64,000 nt of DNA from positions 248,001-312,000 of the forward strand of contig LS999831.1 in NCBI GenBank assembly GCA_900537185.1. The letters run 5' to 3'. Of the stretch, positions 43,330-53,006 are shown piece by piece; the first letter of the stretch is position 1; each line of letters begins with the position of its first letter. A model generated the notes under the pieces. That model was not told the DNA's origin. It ran no database searches and was given only the letters and a program-made list of their open reading frames with translations. Source of the stretch: Cytophagales bacterium Alg240-R148. GTDB taxonomy: Bacteria; Bacteroidota; Bacteroidia; Cytophagales; Cyclobacteriaceae. Both the position numbers and the translations under genes were made by a program.

Positions 43330-44598
43330 CTACCGATTCAATAATTGCATTCGGTGGGCATCCAATTTTATAAGTATGAATATCAGGATTGAAAAAGACC
43401 ACAACGAAGAGCCTCCATAACTAAAAAAGGGCAAGGGAATACCAATTACCGGAAACAATCCTATGGTCATCGAAATGTTTAATGCAAAATGCATGAGTAA
43501 AATACAGGCTACTGAATAACCATATACTCGAACAAATCGCCATTTTTGGCGCTCTGCTAAAAATATTACCCTTAAAATTAAGCCTACATACAACACTATA
43601 AGGAAGAAACTGCCAATCCAGCCATGTTCTTCTCCAATAGTACAAAAAATAAAATCCGTACTTTGTTCTGGTACAAAGTCTCCTTTTGTTTGGGTTCCTT
43701 TTAAATACCCCTTTCCAGTTAGTCCCCCAGAACCTATGGCCAACTTGCTTTGGTACAAATTATACCCTACTCCTTGTGGGTCAAGTTCTGAATCGAATAA
43801 CACCATAATCCTGTTTTGATGCCTTTCTTTTAATACCTTATTAAAAACAAAATCAAAACTGTAAACCATTCCAGCCAGAATGAAGAAACCCAACAAGCCA
43901 TACAACCCTCTTTTAGTAGTTTTTTTACCCAATAAAAAGAACAAAAGTGCTAGTCCAAAAGCTCCTATGTATAAATACAAGTCTTTGACCAGCAAGGTCA
44001 ATATAAATACGATCCCAAAAACCAACGCCAACACAATTGGTACTGGTGTTAAACCTTCTCTAAATAAAACCAAAACAAAAGCAAAAAACACGAGCGCAGT
44101 TCCTGCATCGGGTTGTAACAGTATCAAGGCTACAGGAAATAATATTATACCGGCTATTTTTAATAAAACCTCCGACTTATCCAATCGAACATTATGATCG
44201 GACAAAATCTTAGCCAATACCAAAGCTGTAGAGAATTTAGCAAACTCGGATGGTTGCAGGCCCAAAGGGCCTATTTGAAACCAAGATTTGGCCCCATTGA
44301 TCTCCTTGCCAAAAATGAGTACCGAAACCAACATCAAACAAAAAATGATATAAAAGCCTATTCCAAAGTTTTCAAAAAACTTGAGGTCTATCGTTAGGAT
44401 GGCAATCAGTAAAATAATTGTCACTAGAATAAAATAAAACTGACGACCAGAATTTTGACTGGCGTCAAAGATACTTAAAACGACATCATCACTGTAAACC
44501 GCTGCATAAATATTGAACCAACCCAGAATTACCAACATATAGAATATGCTTAAGGTTATCCAATCAATGTTGTTCGATATATTTCCTTGTTGTCTCAA
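43330..44598 (-). CDS. rodA: Rod shape-determining protein RodA
   Basis: 422 residues, SEDS-family glycosyltransferase that polymerises peptidoglycan with PBP2. About ten transmembrane segments; key motifs are GPLGLQPSEFAKFSTALVLA and LLQPDAGTALVF, the loop VYSFDFVFNKVLKERHQNRI, YNLYQSKLAIGSGGLTGKGY, and GIPLPFFSYGGSS. It is somewhat longer than the usual 370-380. It is the last gene of the mre operon and overlaps mrdA by 4 nt. Confidence 0.95.
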   Translation of the reverse strand: MRQQGNISNNIDWITLSIFYMLVILGWFNIYAAVYSDDVVLSIFDASQNSGRQFYFILVTIILLIAILTIDLKFFENFGIGFYIIFCLMLVSVLIFGKEINGAKSWFQIGPLGLQPSEFAKFSTALVLAKILSDHNVRLDKSEVLLKIAGIILFPVALILLQPDAGTALVFFAFVLVLFREGLTPVPIVLALVFGIVFILTLLVKDLYLYIGAFGLALLFFLLGKKTTKRGLYGLLGFFILAGMVYSFDFVFNKVLKERHQNRIMVLFDSELDPQGVGYNLYQSKLAIGSGGLTGKGYLKGTQTKGDFVPEQSTDFIFCTIGEEHGWIGSFFLIVLYVGLILRVIFLAERQKWRFVRVYGYSVACILLMHFALNISMTIGLFPVIGIPLPFFSYGGSSLWSFSILIFILIKLDAHRMQLLNR

Positions 44599-46400
44599 TT
44601 TAAAAATTTACCCTTTCTAACATACTGTTCAATTCTAGGCCTTTCCGTTGCTCCAATTAAATATTTTTCTATCATCAAACTGGCAATAGATGCTGCCGAC
44701 CTCGCCCCTTGACCTGCACTTTCCACATACACCGCCACTGCTATTTTGGGATTTACCTTTGGCGCGAATGCAATAAAAACGCTGTGGTCTGGAAGTGGGT
44801 CATTTTGTACGGTACCCGTTTTACCACATACCTCAATGTTCTTCAATTTGGCCCTGTACTGCCCTGTTCCTGACCGCACCACTTGGGCCATGGCCTCCAC
44901 GGCTATTTCAAAATGGGCTGAATCCACCATGGTAAAATGCTTTTCAGCATATTTGGGCAATGGTTTGCCAGCCTCTCCTATCCCCTTTACCAAATGCGGT
45001 GTATAATAATACCCTCTATTGGCAATTATCGCTGCCAAATTTGCCATCTGCAGCGGTACTACTAAATTTTCTCCTTCCCCTATAGATATAGAGTAAATAT
45101 TGCTGTATTTCCAAGGTCTGTTGTTGTAGGCCCTGTCGTAATATGCGGAATTGGGTACCAGCCCTCCTTTTTCGTTTGGAAGATCCACTCCTAAGGGCGA
45201 ACCCAGGCCGAAACTAGCAATGTACTTGCTCCATTTGTCCAGCCCCAGGCTAGTATCTTCGTAAGTATCCTCTGACACTTTTTGATTCACCACCCGCCGC
45301 ATCACATTGTGAAAATACGGATTGCAGGAGTGGGTAATTGCACCCTTCAAGTTTTCATTAGAATGAGGACCATGGCAACCAATAACGGACCGGTTACACC
45401 GGATCCTAGTATCCTTGGTAATAACACCTTCCTGCAACGCCACCATCGATTGGATTATCTTAAAAATTGATCCAGGCCGGTATTGGGCCATCAAAGGCCG
45501 GTTAAAAAGCGGCTTTAATGAGTCCACACTCAAGGCGGTAAAATTCTCCCCAAATTGCCTTCCGCTTAGGTCTTGAGGGTTGTAAGTTGGTGCCGATACA
45601 AACGATAAAATTTCACCAGAAGATGGTTCAATAGCAATGATACTCCCTTGTTTCCCCTCCATTAACCACTCTCCATATTGCTGCATTTCGGCATCTATCG
45701 TTGTAACAACCTCGTCCCCTTCAATGGCTGCAATGTTGGATTCACCCCCATTAAAATCATCAATTTTTAAACCGTGTTTGTTCACTATAAAATACTCAAT
45801 ACCCCTCTTGCCTCTTAGGTAATCTTCATACATGGACTCCAAACCACTCTTGCCAATGTAATCTCCTTGGCTATAATAATTGGAGCTATCTTTTGAGAGT
45901 TCATTTTTCGAAATCTCACTAACATAGCCCAAACCATTGGCCATACTAGCAAAGGGATAAAACCGAATGGTTCTAGGGCTTACTTCTACTCCAGGAAAAT
46001 CTACCAGCTGGTCTTGTATTGCTGCAAACCGCTCTAAAGACATTTGTTTAATGAAGTCCGAAGGTTGGTAGGGAGAGTATTCGCGTGCCACTCTTAATTT
46101 TTCTCGAAACTCCTCTATCTCCAGAGAAAATAACTCCAGAGCGAAGGCAGTATCTTTAACAACAAAATCCCGAGGTACGATTTTAAGGTCAATAACGGTT
46201 TTATTGTCTACAATGGTCTTTCCATTCCGGTCTTTTAACAAGCCTCTAAATGGGTATTGAATCACACCTCTTCTCGAGATCCTCTCTGCCTTATAAGTAT
46301 ACTCTTTATCCAAAATTTGTAAGAAAAATAATCGAGAAAGAAATACCACCCCTATTCCTATAGTGGTTAATTGAATGATGAATTTTCTACTGTCATTCAT
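44595..46400 (-). CDS. mrdA: Penicillin-binding protein 2
   Basis: 601 residues, class B transpeptidase for cell elongation. An N-terminal membrane helix (IIQLTTIGIGVVFLSRLFFL) precedes a dimerisation domain and a transpeptidase domain with SxxK in YRPGSIFKI, SxN in THSCNPYF and KTG in CGKTGTVQ. It partners RodA; its end overlaps rodA by 4 nt and its start shares one base with the mreD stop. Beta-lactam acylation would occur at the SxxK Ser. Confidence 0.95.
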   Translation of the reverse strand: MNDSRKFIIQLTTIGIGVVFLSRLFFLQILDKEYTYKAERISRRGVIQYPFRGLLKDRNGKTIVDNKTVIDLKIVPRDFVVKDTAFALELFSLEIEEFREKLRVAREYSPYQPSDFIKQMSLERFAAIQDQLVDFPGVEVSPRTIRFYPFASMANGLGYVSEISKNELSKDSSNYYSQGDYIGKSGLESMYEDYLRGKRGIEYFIVNKHGLKIDDFNGGESNIAAIEGDEVVTTIDAEMQQYGEWLMEGKQGSIIAIEPSSGEILSFVSAPTYNPQDLSGRQFGENFTALSVDSLKPLFNRPLMAQYRPGSIFKIIQSMVALQEGVITKDTRIRCNRSVIGCHGPHSNENLKGAITHSCNPYFHNVMRRVVNQKVSEDTYEDTSLGLDKWSKYIASFGLGSPLGVDLPNEKGGLVPNSAYYDRAYNNRPWKYSNIYSISIGEGENLVVPLQMANLAAIIANRGYYYTPHLVKGIGEAGKPLPKYAEKHFTMVDSAHFEIAVEAMAQVVRSGTGQYRAKLKNIEVCGKTGTVQNDPLPDHSVFIAFAPKVNPKIAVAVYVESAGQGARSAASIASLMIEKYLIGATERPRIEQYVRKGKFLN

Positions 46401-46918
46401 TATCGACCCTTTTTAGAATAAAATAACATTTGAATTAATACGAGCAACAATGTATTAATTAAAAAGGACACCAGTACATTTGAAAGTGTGAACCAAAAGT
46501 TGGAAGCACCACCAGCTTCAATAAAAAAAAGCACCAAATGGTGTACCAAAACCAAAGGTGCCAGATAAATTATGAACCAATTAAAGCCCATCGACCCAAT
46601 GGAAGGAATGGCTCCTAGGTCATATCCGCCTTGGGGCGTTATGACATTTTTCCACCATTCTCTTACAAATATCAAAGTAAGGCATGCCGAGGCATGAATG
46701 CCTGGACTGTTGTAAAAAATATCTACTATAAAGCCAAGGCCAAAGGCTATGAACATAGCGGAAATTACTCCAATTTCTAAGGGTAAAAAGAGTAAAATTG
46801 CGATATAAAGCAACAAGAACCCGGAATCAAATAAATTCACTTCTTTTAATATCAATATTTGAATTAAAAAGTAAACCAGGCCTGCGCCAATTATTTTTAT
46901 GTGATCAAAAATTCTCAT
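46400..46918 (-). CDS. mreD: Rod shape-determining protein MreD
   Basis: 172 residues, about five transmembrane segments. MreD is the integral membrane link of the elongation complex. The short sequence is poorly conserved in the family, so the assignment rests on size, membrane topology and position between mreC and mrdA; FGLGFIVDIFYNSPGIHASA is a typical segment. It overlaps mreC by 14 nt and touches mrdA by one base. Confidence 0.88.
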   Translation of the reverse strand: MRIFDHIKIIGAGLVYFLIQILILKEVNLFDSGFLLLYIAILLFLPLEIGVISAMFIAFGLGFIVDIFYNSPGIHASACLTLIFVREWWKNVITPQGGYDLGAIPSIGSMGFNWFIIYLAPLVLVHHLVLFFIEAGGASNFWFTLSNVLVSFLINTLLLVLIQMLFYSKKGR

Positions 46919-47747
46919 CTCTCGTTACTACAGATTCTAAAGAGTCTTTTTCTAGTCGCAATTGATTGTCAATTATATATACATAAGAAAGGTTTCTGAA
47001 GTCATTAGAAAGTGCCACCTTGATACCAAGGTAACTCGCTCCCTCCCCCTTTACAACTTCTTTTACCACACCGATTAATATATTTTTAGGGAACACAGAA
47101 TTAAAGCCAGAGGTTACAATTGAATCGCCTTGGTGCACATCAGAACTGATTGGGACATACAGCAAATCAATTTGAGAAGGTTCTTCCCCAGACCATCGAA
47201 TGGTACCCAACGCATCGGTTCTTTTAATTACCGAAGAAACCATCAAATCTCGATGCAACAAGGAGGTCACTACCGAATAATTTTTGGATACTGCATTTAC
47301 TTGACCAATTGCTCCATTTTGATTGACAACCCCCATTCCTTTTTGGATGCCGTCTTTGCTTCCTTTGTCAATAGTAATATAATTAGCAGTCCATTTGGTA
47401 GAGTTGTTGACTACCCTTGCGTCCTTGTAAATGTATTGTAAATATCGAATGGAGTCCACCAGAACGGTGTCTACTTGCAAATTAGCAGGTACATAATTTC
47501 TATTCAATTGTTCTTTTAACAATGCATTTTCAGAAGCCAATTGTTGGTTAATATCCTCCAGTTCAACAAAGTTTGAAACATTGTTGGATATACTTAATAC
47601 ACCAGCCACAGCACTATTAGAAGAGTTAAAGAAAAGCGCACTTTGGTAGCTATTATTTTGAATAATGAGTACTATACAAACAATTTGCAACAATACAAAC
47701 ACCAAAAACGCGCGGATCCTGTAAAGGAACAGGAAAAGTTTTTTCAT
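46905..47747 (-). CDS. mreC: Rod shape-determining protein MreC
   Basis: 280 residues. An N-terminal transmembrane helix (AFLVFVLLQIVCIVLII) is followed by a coiled coil (LEDINQQLASENALLKEQL) and a periplasmic beta-rich domain with GSKDGIQKGMGVVNQNGAIGQV and ILIGVV. MreC scaffolds the elongation complex between MreB/MreD and PBP2. Only 14 nt separate it from mreB, and it overlaps mreD by 14 nt. Confidence 0.94.
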   Translation of the reverse strand: MKKLFLFLYRIRAFLVFVLLQIVCIVLIIQNNSYQSALFFNSSNSAVAGVLSISNNVSNFVELEDINQQLASENALLKEQLNRNYVPANLQVDTVLVDSIRYLQYIYKDARVVNNSTKWTANYITIDKGSKDGIQKGMGVVNQNGAIGQVNAVSKNYSVVTSLLHRDLMVSSVIKRTDALGTIRWSGEEPSQIDLLYVPISSDVHQGDSIVTSGFNSVFPKNILIGVVKEVVKGEGASYLGIKVALSNDFRNLSYVYIIDNQLRLEKDSLESVVTRDENF

Positions 47748-47761
47748 TGAATAAAATTATT

Positions 47762-48787
47762 TTATGTCATCAAAACAGCTTTGTAATTATTCAAATTTTT
47801 GAGGGAAAACCCAGTTCCCCTAACTACTGCTCTCAATGGATCATCTGCCACATGTATTGGCAGTTTGGTTTTTAAAGCCAGTCTTTTATCCAGCCCCCTT
47901 AACAATGCCCCACCTCCAGTAAGATGTATTCCATTGTCGTAAATATCGGCGGAAAGCTCTGGGGGTGAAATTTCAAGTGCTTTTAAAACGGCTTCTTCAA
48001 TTTTTGAAACAGATTTATCTAGAGCAAAAGCAATTTCAGAGTAAGAAACTTTAATCACTTTTGGTATTCCAGTCATTAGATCCCTACCTCTAATCTCAAA
48101 ATCCTCTGGTCCATCATCTAATTCTGTAAGGGCCGAACCAACTTCTATTTTTACTTTTTCTGCAGAGCGTTCTCCTATAAGCAAATTGTGTTGCCTTCTC
48201 ATGTAGTCCAAGATATCCCTGTTAAAGGTATCTCCAGCAACTCTAATAGATTGATCGCAAACAATACCAGACAAGGCAATCACCGCAATTTCGGTTGTAC
48301 CCCCTCCAATGTCCACAATCATGGCTCCAACTGGTTGCTCTATATCCACGCCAATACCAATTGCAGCGGCAATTGGTTCATGAATCATGTACACCTCTTT
48401 GGCTCCTGCATGTTCGGCTGAATCCCTAACGGCCCTTTTCTCAACTTCCGTTATTCCCGAAGGAATACAAATTACCATCCGGTGAGAAGAAGGGAATAAT
48501 TTCTTTCCAGTATCAATCATTTTGATCATGCCCCTAATCATCTGCTCGGCAGCATGGAAATCAGCAATCACACCATCTTTTAACGGACGAATGGTTTTGA
48601 TATGCTCATGGGTTTTTTCATGCATCTGCATGGCTTCGTAACCTATGGCCAATACTTTATTGGTATTTTTATCAATTGCTATAATTGATGGCTCGTCCAC
48701 TACAATTTTATCCTTGTGAATAATTAATGTATTGGCCGTACCAAGGTCGATGGCAATATCGCTAGAGAAAAAATCAAATAAACCCAT
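47762..48787 (-). CDS. mreB: Rod shape-determining protein MreB
   Basis: 341 residues, actin-like cytoskeletal ATPase that orients wall synthesis. Phosphate and adenosine motifs: IDLGTANTLIIHKD, IVDIGGGTTEIAVIALSG and LTGGGALLRGLD, with the connecting loop VCIPSGITEVEKRAVRDSAE. It starts the complete mreB-mreC-mreD-mrdA-rodA unit, so the cell is expected to be rod-shaped or at least to have MreB-dependent growth. No clear promoter match was found in the 83-bp gap upstream. Confidence 0.97.
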   Translation of the reverse strand: MGLFDFFSSDIAIDLGTANTLIIHKDKIVVDEPSIIAIDKNTNKVLAIGYEAMQMHEKTHEHIKTIRPLKDGVIADFHAAEQMIRGMIKMIDTGKKLFPSSHRMVICIPSGITEVEKRAVRDSAEHAGAKEVYMIHEPIAAAIGIGVDIEQPVGAMIVDIGGGTTEIAVIALSGIVCDQSIRVAGDTFNRDILDYMRRQHNLLIGERSAEKVKIEVGSALTELDDGPEDFEIRGRDLMTGIPKVIKVSYSEIAFALDKSVSKIEEAVLKALEISPPELSADIYDNGIHLTGGGALLRGLDKRLALKTKLPIHVADDPLRAVVRGTGFSLKNLNNYKAVLMT

Positions 48788-48870
48788 ATATACTTTAAGG
48801 AATTTCGAATTATAAATTAGATATCTGGAAATTTACAAATTTGTTTATAAATACAAGGTGTTTTTTCCTT

Positions 48871-50397
48871 TTAATGTTTAAAATGTCTATAACCTGTAAA
48901 TACCATCGCCATGTTGTTTTCATCGCAATAATCTATGGACAGTTGGTCCTTGATAGAACCACCAGGTTGTATTACTGCTTCCACCCCTTCTTTGCGTGCG
49001 ATTTCGACGCAATCAGGAAACGGAAAAAAAGCATCAGATGCCATCACAGCACCTTTTAAGTCAAAACCAAAGTGCTTGGCTTTTAAAATGGCTTGGTTCA
49101 GAGCATCTACTCTTGATGTTTGCCCAACTCCACTTGCAAAAAGCTGCCCATTGTTGGCTAAAACAATGGTATTGGACTTGGTGTGTTTTGCCACTTTAGA
49201 TGCAAAAATTAGGGCTTCATTTTCAGCGGAAGATGTACTTCTTTTGGTAACAACTTTTAAATCTTCAATTGCATCTGTTTTGACATCTCTATCTTGCTCT
49301 ATCACACCGTTCAACAGTGTTTTCATGAGCTTGTCTCCTTTCAAATGGCTTGTTTGCTTCAATAAGATTCTGTTCTTCTTTCCTTTTAAAACCGCCAAGG
49401 CTTCTTCTGTAAAATCAGGCGCTATTAGAATTTCGAAAAACAAACTGTGCATGGCTTCTGCTGCTTCCAAATCAATGGTTTGGTTGCTGATTAAAACACC
49501 TCCAAATGCAGACAGTGTATCTGCCTGGAAGGATTTTTCGTAGGCTTCTTTAACAGACCCACCCAAGGCAACACCACAAGCATTGGTATGCTTCAATATG
49601 GCAAAAGCAGTAGCACCTTGAAATTCTTCAATTAAATTGACTGCTGCATCTACGTCTACTAAATTATTGTAAGACAGCGCTTTGCCATTTAACTGCTCAA
49701 ACATATCCTCCAGGTTGCCGTAAAAAGTGCCTTGCTGGTGTGGGTTTTCCCCATAGCGCAAAGTACTACCTCCTTGCACGCTTACCTTCAAATTAGGTTC
49801 CCCTTGTTCTTTGTTAAAATAGTTGAATATTGCCGTGTCGTAGTGGGAAGATATGTTAAACCCTTTAGCTGCGAATTTTTTTCTTTCCTCCAATGAGCTG
49901 CTGCATTGGTTAGCAGCAAGAAGTGCCTCCACCTCTTTGTATTGGTCTCTGGAAGACACCAACAAAACGTCCTTAAAATTTTTAGCGGCAGCTCTTATAA
50001 GTGAAATCCCTCCGATATCAATTTTTTCAATTATATCTGCTTCGCTTGCTCCGCTCGCCACTGTTTCTTCAAATGGGTACAAATCCACAACCACCAAATC
50101 AATGCCCGGGATGTCAAATTCTGCAGATTGACTTACATCCCCATCATGCCCTCTTCTGTATAAAATTCCACCAAAAACTTTGGGGTGTAATGTTTTTACA
50201 CGACCGCCAAATACGGAAGGGTAGCCTGTTAACTCTTCCACTGGTTCAACAGGGACATTTAAGTCTTCAATGAATTTTTGGGTGCCTCCTGTAGAAAGAA
50301 TCTTTACTCCATTGTCGTTCAATAGTTGAACAATAGGTTCTAGGTTGTCTTTATAAAAGACAGAAATTAGGGCGGTTTTAATTTTCTTTTGTGACAT
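48871..50397 (-). CDS. purH: Bifunctional AICAR transformylase / IMP cyclohydrolase
   Basis: 508 residues, performing the last two steps of IMP synthesis. The N-terminal cyclohydrolase (MGS-like) domain has ALISVFYKDNLEPIVQLL and ELTGYPSVFGGRVKTLHPKV; the C-terminal transformylase domain has LRYGENPHQQG, LKHTNACGVALGG and a DAFFPFPDCVE motif. The product GMP/AMP pathway connects to guaB at 53.9 kb and purN at 50.5 kb. A TAnnTTTG element lies 26 nt upstream. Confidence 0.96.
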   Translation of the reverse strand: MSQKKIKTALISVFYKDNLEPIVQLLNDNGVKILSTGGTQKFIEDLNVPVEPVEELTGYPSVFGGRVKTLHPKVFGGILYRRGHDGDVSQSAEFDIPGIDLVVVDLYPFEETVASGASEADIIEKIDIGGISLIRAAAKNFKDVLLVSSRDQYKEVEALLAANQCSSSLEERKKFAAKGFNISSHYDTAIFNYFNKEQGEPNLKVSVQGGSTLRYGENPHQQGTFYGNLEDMFEQLNGKALSYNNLVDVDAAVNLIEEFQGATAFAILKHTNACGVALGGSVKEAYEKSFQADTLSAFGGVLISNQTIDLEAAEAMHSLFFEILIAPDFTEEALAVLKGKKNRILLKQTSHLKGDKLMKTLLNGVIEQDRDVKTDAIEDLKVVTKRSTSSAENEALIFASKVAKHTKSNTIVLANNGQLFASGVGQTSRVDALNQAILKAKHFGFDLKGAVMASDAFFPFPDCVEIARKEGVEAVIQPGGSIKDQLSIDYCDENNMAMVFTGYRHFKH

Positions 50398-50422
50398 GAT
50401 TACAGACTATTCATTTAAAGTG

Positions 50423-50430
50423 CAAAAGTA
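50423..50430 (-). promoter_or_regulatory. Candidate -7 element for purH (TACTTTTG on minus strand)
   Basis: CAAAAGTA on the plus strand reads TACTTTTG, a TAnnTTTG match 26 nt before the purH start. No -33 TTTG lies at 19-21 nt. Confidence 0.42.
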
Positions 50431-50490
50431 TAAAACTGTAGCGACAATTGTATTGAAAAGATTGCAATAATATTAGGTCAAAACCGATTT

Positions 50491-51072
50491 TTATTGAATT
50501 TTTCTAATGTAGTTGTCAATTACTTTAGGAAAGTGCGCATATTCCAGCGCATGCACTTTAGCAGCAATGTCTGAAACAGTGTCCGTTGGAACTACAGGAA
50601 CAGTGTCCTGGAACAGCACAGCCCCTTCGTCGTATTGCTCATTTACCAAATGAATGGTAATTCCTGTTTCTTTTTCCTTTGCACTTTTCACAGCTTGGTG
50701 TACTCTGTCTCCATACATGCCTTTTCCTCCATATTTGGGTAACAAAGCAGGGTGTATGTTGATAATTCTATCGCTATAACTTTGCACCAATATTTTTGGA
50801 ACCAAAAGCAAAAACCCAGCTAACACAATGAAATCTATGTTGTTATCTTGTAGCACCTTGATTATGGACTTTTCACTATTAAATTCTTTTTTCGTAAAAA
50901 CGTAAGAATCAATATTCATTTTCTTAGCTCTCTCTAAAACATATGCAGCATTATTATTAGATAGTATTAATTTAACATTAACGTCCTCCACATTTGAATA
51001 GTACTTTGTTATGTTTTCTGCATTGCTTCCACTTCCTGACGCGAAAATTGCTACATTAATAATTGTTTTCAT
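50491..51072 (-). CDS. purN: Phosphoribosylglycinamide formyltransferase
   Basis: 193 residues. Transfers a formyl group from 10-formyl-THF to GAR in purine synthesis. Motifs: ASGSGSNAENI at the N-terminus; the active-site Asn and His in RIINIHPALLPKYGG; and the catalytic Asp in ITIHLVNEQYDEGAVLFQ. It lies 93 bp upstream of purH on the same strand, but purH has its own -7 element, so cotranscription is uncertain. Confidence 0.94.
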   Translation of the reverse strand: MKTIINVAIFASGSGSNAENITKYYSNVEDVNVKLILSNNNAAYVLERAKKMNIDSYVFTKKEFNSEKSIIKVLQDNNIDFIVLAGFLLLVPKILVQSYSDRIINIHPALLPKYGGKGMYGDRVHQAVKSAKEKETGITIHLVNEQYDEGAVLFQDTVPVVPTDTVSDIAAKVHALEYAHFPKVIDNYIRKIQ

Positions 51073-51235
51073 TTTTTGGATTTATTGTATTTATCTTATA
51101 AATTTAATTAATAAAACAATTAATATCACTGAACAAAGAGTATAGCACTTTTTTCTAATTAGAGACAAAAATGTTTGTTCAAAAATAAATAATATTGTAG
51201 TCACATCACTATTCAAACATCTAATAAATTTATTT

Positions 51236-52129
51236 ATGCGTAATTACGGGTATGAGAAATGGAAGAAGATTAAATTTAAGAGTGGGTTTAATTCAAATCA
51301 GAACTATCAAATAAGTAATTTTGGAAGGGTGAGAAACATTCTCTCCTGTGGTGCTATTCAAGTCAAAAAACCAATCCTATATCAGAATCAATTGATATAC
51401 AGGTTTACTTTTCCAGAAAAGTTAAATGATGGTGTTCGTTTGAAATTGCACCAGAAAGCAAGCCATCTTGTAGCCAAACATTTCTGCAAAAATTACTTCA
51501 AAGGATGTTATGTAGTATGGGAAGATTACAACAAACTCAACAATTATTATAAAAATCTTTTGTGTTTGGAAGAGTCCCCTGGGCGGTCTCACGCTGCCAA
51601 AGGGCGTTACAAAAACATAGAACAGGTATTGGTACTTCCAAAAGAAAAAGAAGACACACCGGAGCGCGTGGATGGCATTCAAAAAATTGAAATTGATGAC
51701 GCTTATTACAAAAGGATGCCTGCATATCCCAATTATGAAATCAATAGATATGGAGAAATAAGAAGGTTTAAAAGTCCTTTTAAAGGCCGCATCATGAAAC
51801 AACGCCTCCATCCGGATAAGTTTTATTTTTTAGATCTTATCGACAAAGATAAAAAAAGAAGAACCGTGTACCCGCACAAAGAGGTGGCCAAGGCTTGGAA
51901 CATCAACATTGACGCCGAACATAAAACGGTAGTAGTACACAAAGATGGCAACACTTTAAACAACCATTCCGACAACCTAGAATGGATGACACCATCTGAA
52001 GCAATCAAACTTCAATTCAAACATAAAAAGAAAGACAATTATAAAGTTTGGGAGACCAGAAAAAAACGGTATGGCAATGGTTTCAAGTCAAAGGAAAACG
52101 TAACAAGCGGAGAAGAAGTAGCAGCTTAA
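51236..52129 (+). CDS. NUMOD4/HNH-type nuclease-like protein with two tandem modules
   Basis: 297 residues with an internal duplication. The second module has NYEINRYGEIRRF (NUMOD4-like) followed about 50 residues on by VYPHKEVAKAWN and VVVHKDGNTLNNHSDNLEWM, an HNH-like site (His, Asn, His/Asn). The first module has the matching NYQISNFGRVRN, HQKASHLVAKHF and YVVWEDYNKLNNYYKNLLCL, in which the His positions read Trp and Tyr, so it is probably inactive. Such modules are typical of homing endonucleases of phages and introns. Flanking genes are intact and no intron or phage gene is visible. Its stop overlaps the convergent UbiA gene by 4 nt. The window's strongest mobile-DNA hint. Confidence 0.8.
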   Translation: MRNYGYEKWKKIKFKSGFNSNQNYQISNFGRVRNILSCGAIQVKKPILYQNQLIYRFTFPEKLNDGVRLKLHQKASHLVAKHFCKNYFKGCYVVWEDYNKLNNYYKNLLCLEESPGRSHAAKGRYKNIEQVLVLPKEKEDTPERVDGIQKIEIDDAYYKRMPAYPNYEINRYGEIRRFKSPFKGRIMKQRLHPDKFYFLDLIDKDKKRRTVYPHKEVAKAWNINIDAEHKTVVVHKDGNTLNNHSDNLEWMTPSEAIKLQFKHKKKDNYKVWETRKKRYGNGFKSKENVTSGEEVAA

Positions 52130-52980
52130 ATCCACAAAGCCATACTCAAAACACCAAGCAACATGATGATCTTGGTATAAACCGTAATTTTCCTAAACTT
52201 CTTCCTGGTGTCCGCTTTTAATAAAAAATAAAATATAAACCCAACAGGCAGAATTAGCAAGCTAGTAAATGCCATTATTTGAATGTCTTGGTACCAAGCG
52301 GTTAGGCCTAATAACGTAAGGTAATATACTCCTGTAACCCACAGCATAAACCTTTTGGTTTTGCGTATGCCCCAGATAATAGGAAGGGTAGTACACCCAA
52401 AGGTTTTATCGCCTGACATATCTACTATGTCTTTGACAATTTCTCTTATTAAATTAAAGAAAAAGGCAAACAAAGTATACAACAATAACAGCATTGAAAA
52501 TTTTGAATACAACAGGCCAACAATCCAAATGGACATGCCAGTTAACGCTGCTACTACTACATTTCCAATAAATGCCTTTCGCTTGAGCTGATTGGAATAA
52601 TACCACAAAGCAAATGCACTTGTTAGGTTAACCAGGGCAATTTTCCAAGACAACAAGGCTCCAATGGCTATGCCCATAATATTAAACAGGGTATGTAGCG
52701 CCATTGCTTTCCTTCGTTTAAGGTCCTTGCCCACCACCACCTTTTCAGGCTTGTTGATTAAATCAATCTTAATGTCATAATAATCGTTGATAATATTACC
52801 AGCTGCCGCGATTGCGGCTGTAGAAAACATCAGCAACCACAACCGCTTGTTCATAAGGCTGCTTGCCATGGTTTCACCTGAAATCAAAAAAGCGGACGCC
52901 AACAATTGGGTTAATGCTATGATCAACAAATTTCCTGTCCTTGAAACTTTTATTACCGCCTTAACTAATTTATAATGCAT
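52126..52980 (-). CDS. UbiA-family prenyltransferase
   Basis: 284 residues with about eight transmembrane helices. The two Asp-rich prenyl-diphosphate motifs are NIINDYYDIKIDLINKP (about 62-78) and IVKDIVDMSGDKTFGCTTLP (about 185-204). Bacteroidetes homologues are often called geranylgeranylglycerol-phosphate geranylgeranyltransferase, but other isoprenoid acceptors (quinone, phospholipid) fit equally. It lies 26 nt downstream of rlpA on the same strand. Confidence 0.87.
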   Translation of the reverse strand: MHYKLVKAVIKVSRTGNLLIIALTQLLASAFLISGETMASSLMNKRLWLLMFSTAAIAAAGNIINDYYDIKIDLINKPEKVVVGKDLKRRKAMALHTLFNIMGIAIGALLSWKIALVNLTSAFALWYYSNQLKRKAFIGNVVVAALTGMSIWIVGLLYSKFSMLLLLYTLFAFFFNLIREIVKDIVDMSGDKTFGCTTLPIIWGIRKTKRFMLWVTGVYYLTLLGLTAWYQDIQIMAFTSLLILPVGFIFYFLLKADTRKKFRKITVYTKIIMLLGVLSMALWI

Positions 52981-53006
52981 GGTAAAAAAAATGGCTCACA
53001 ACCCTT

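Noticed and set aside
51073-51235. Phage or intron boundary next to the HNH protein
   Set aside because: The flanking purN and UbiA genes are intact, and no target-site repeat, integrase or intron core was seen.
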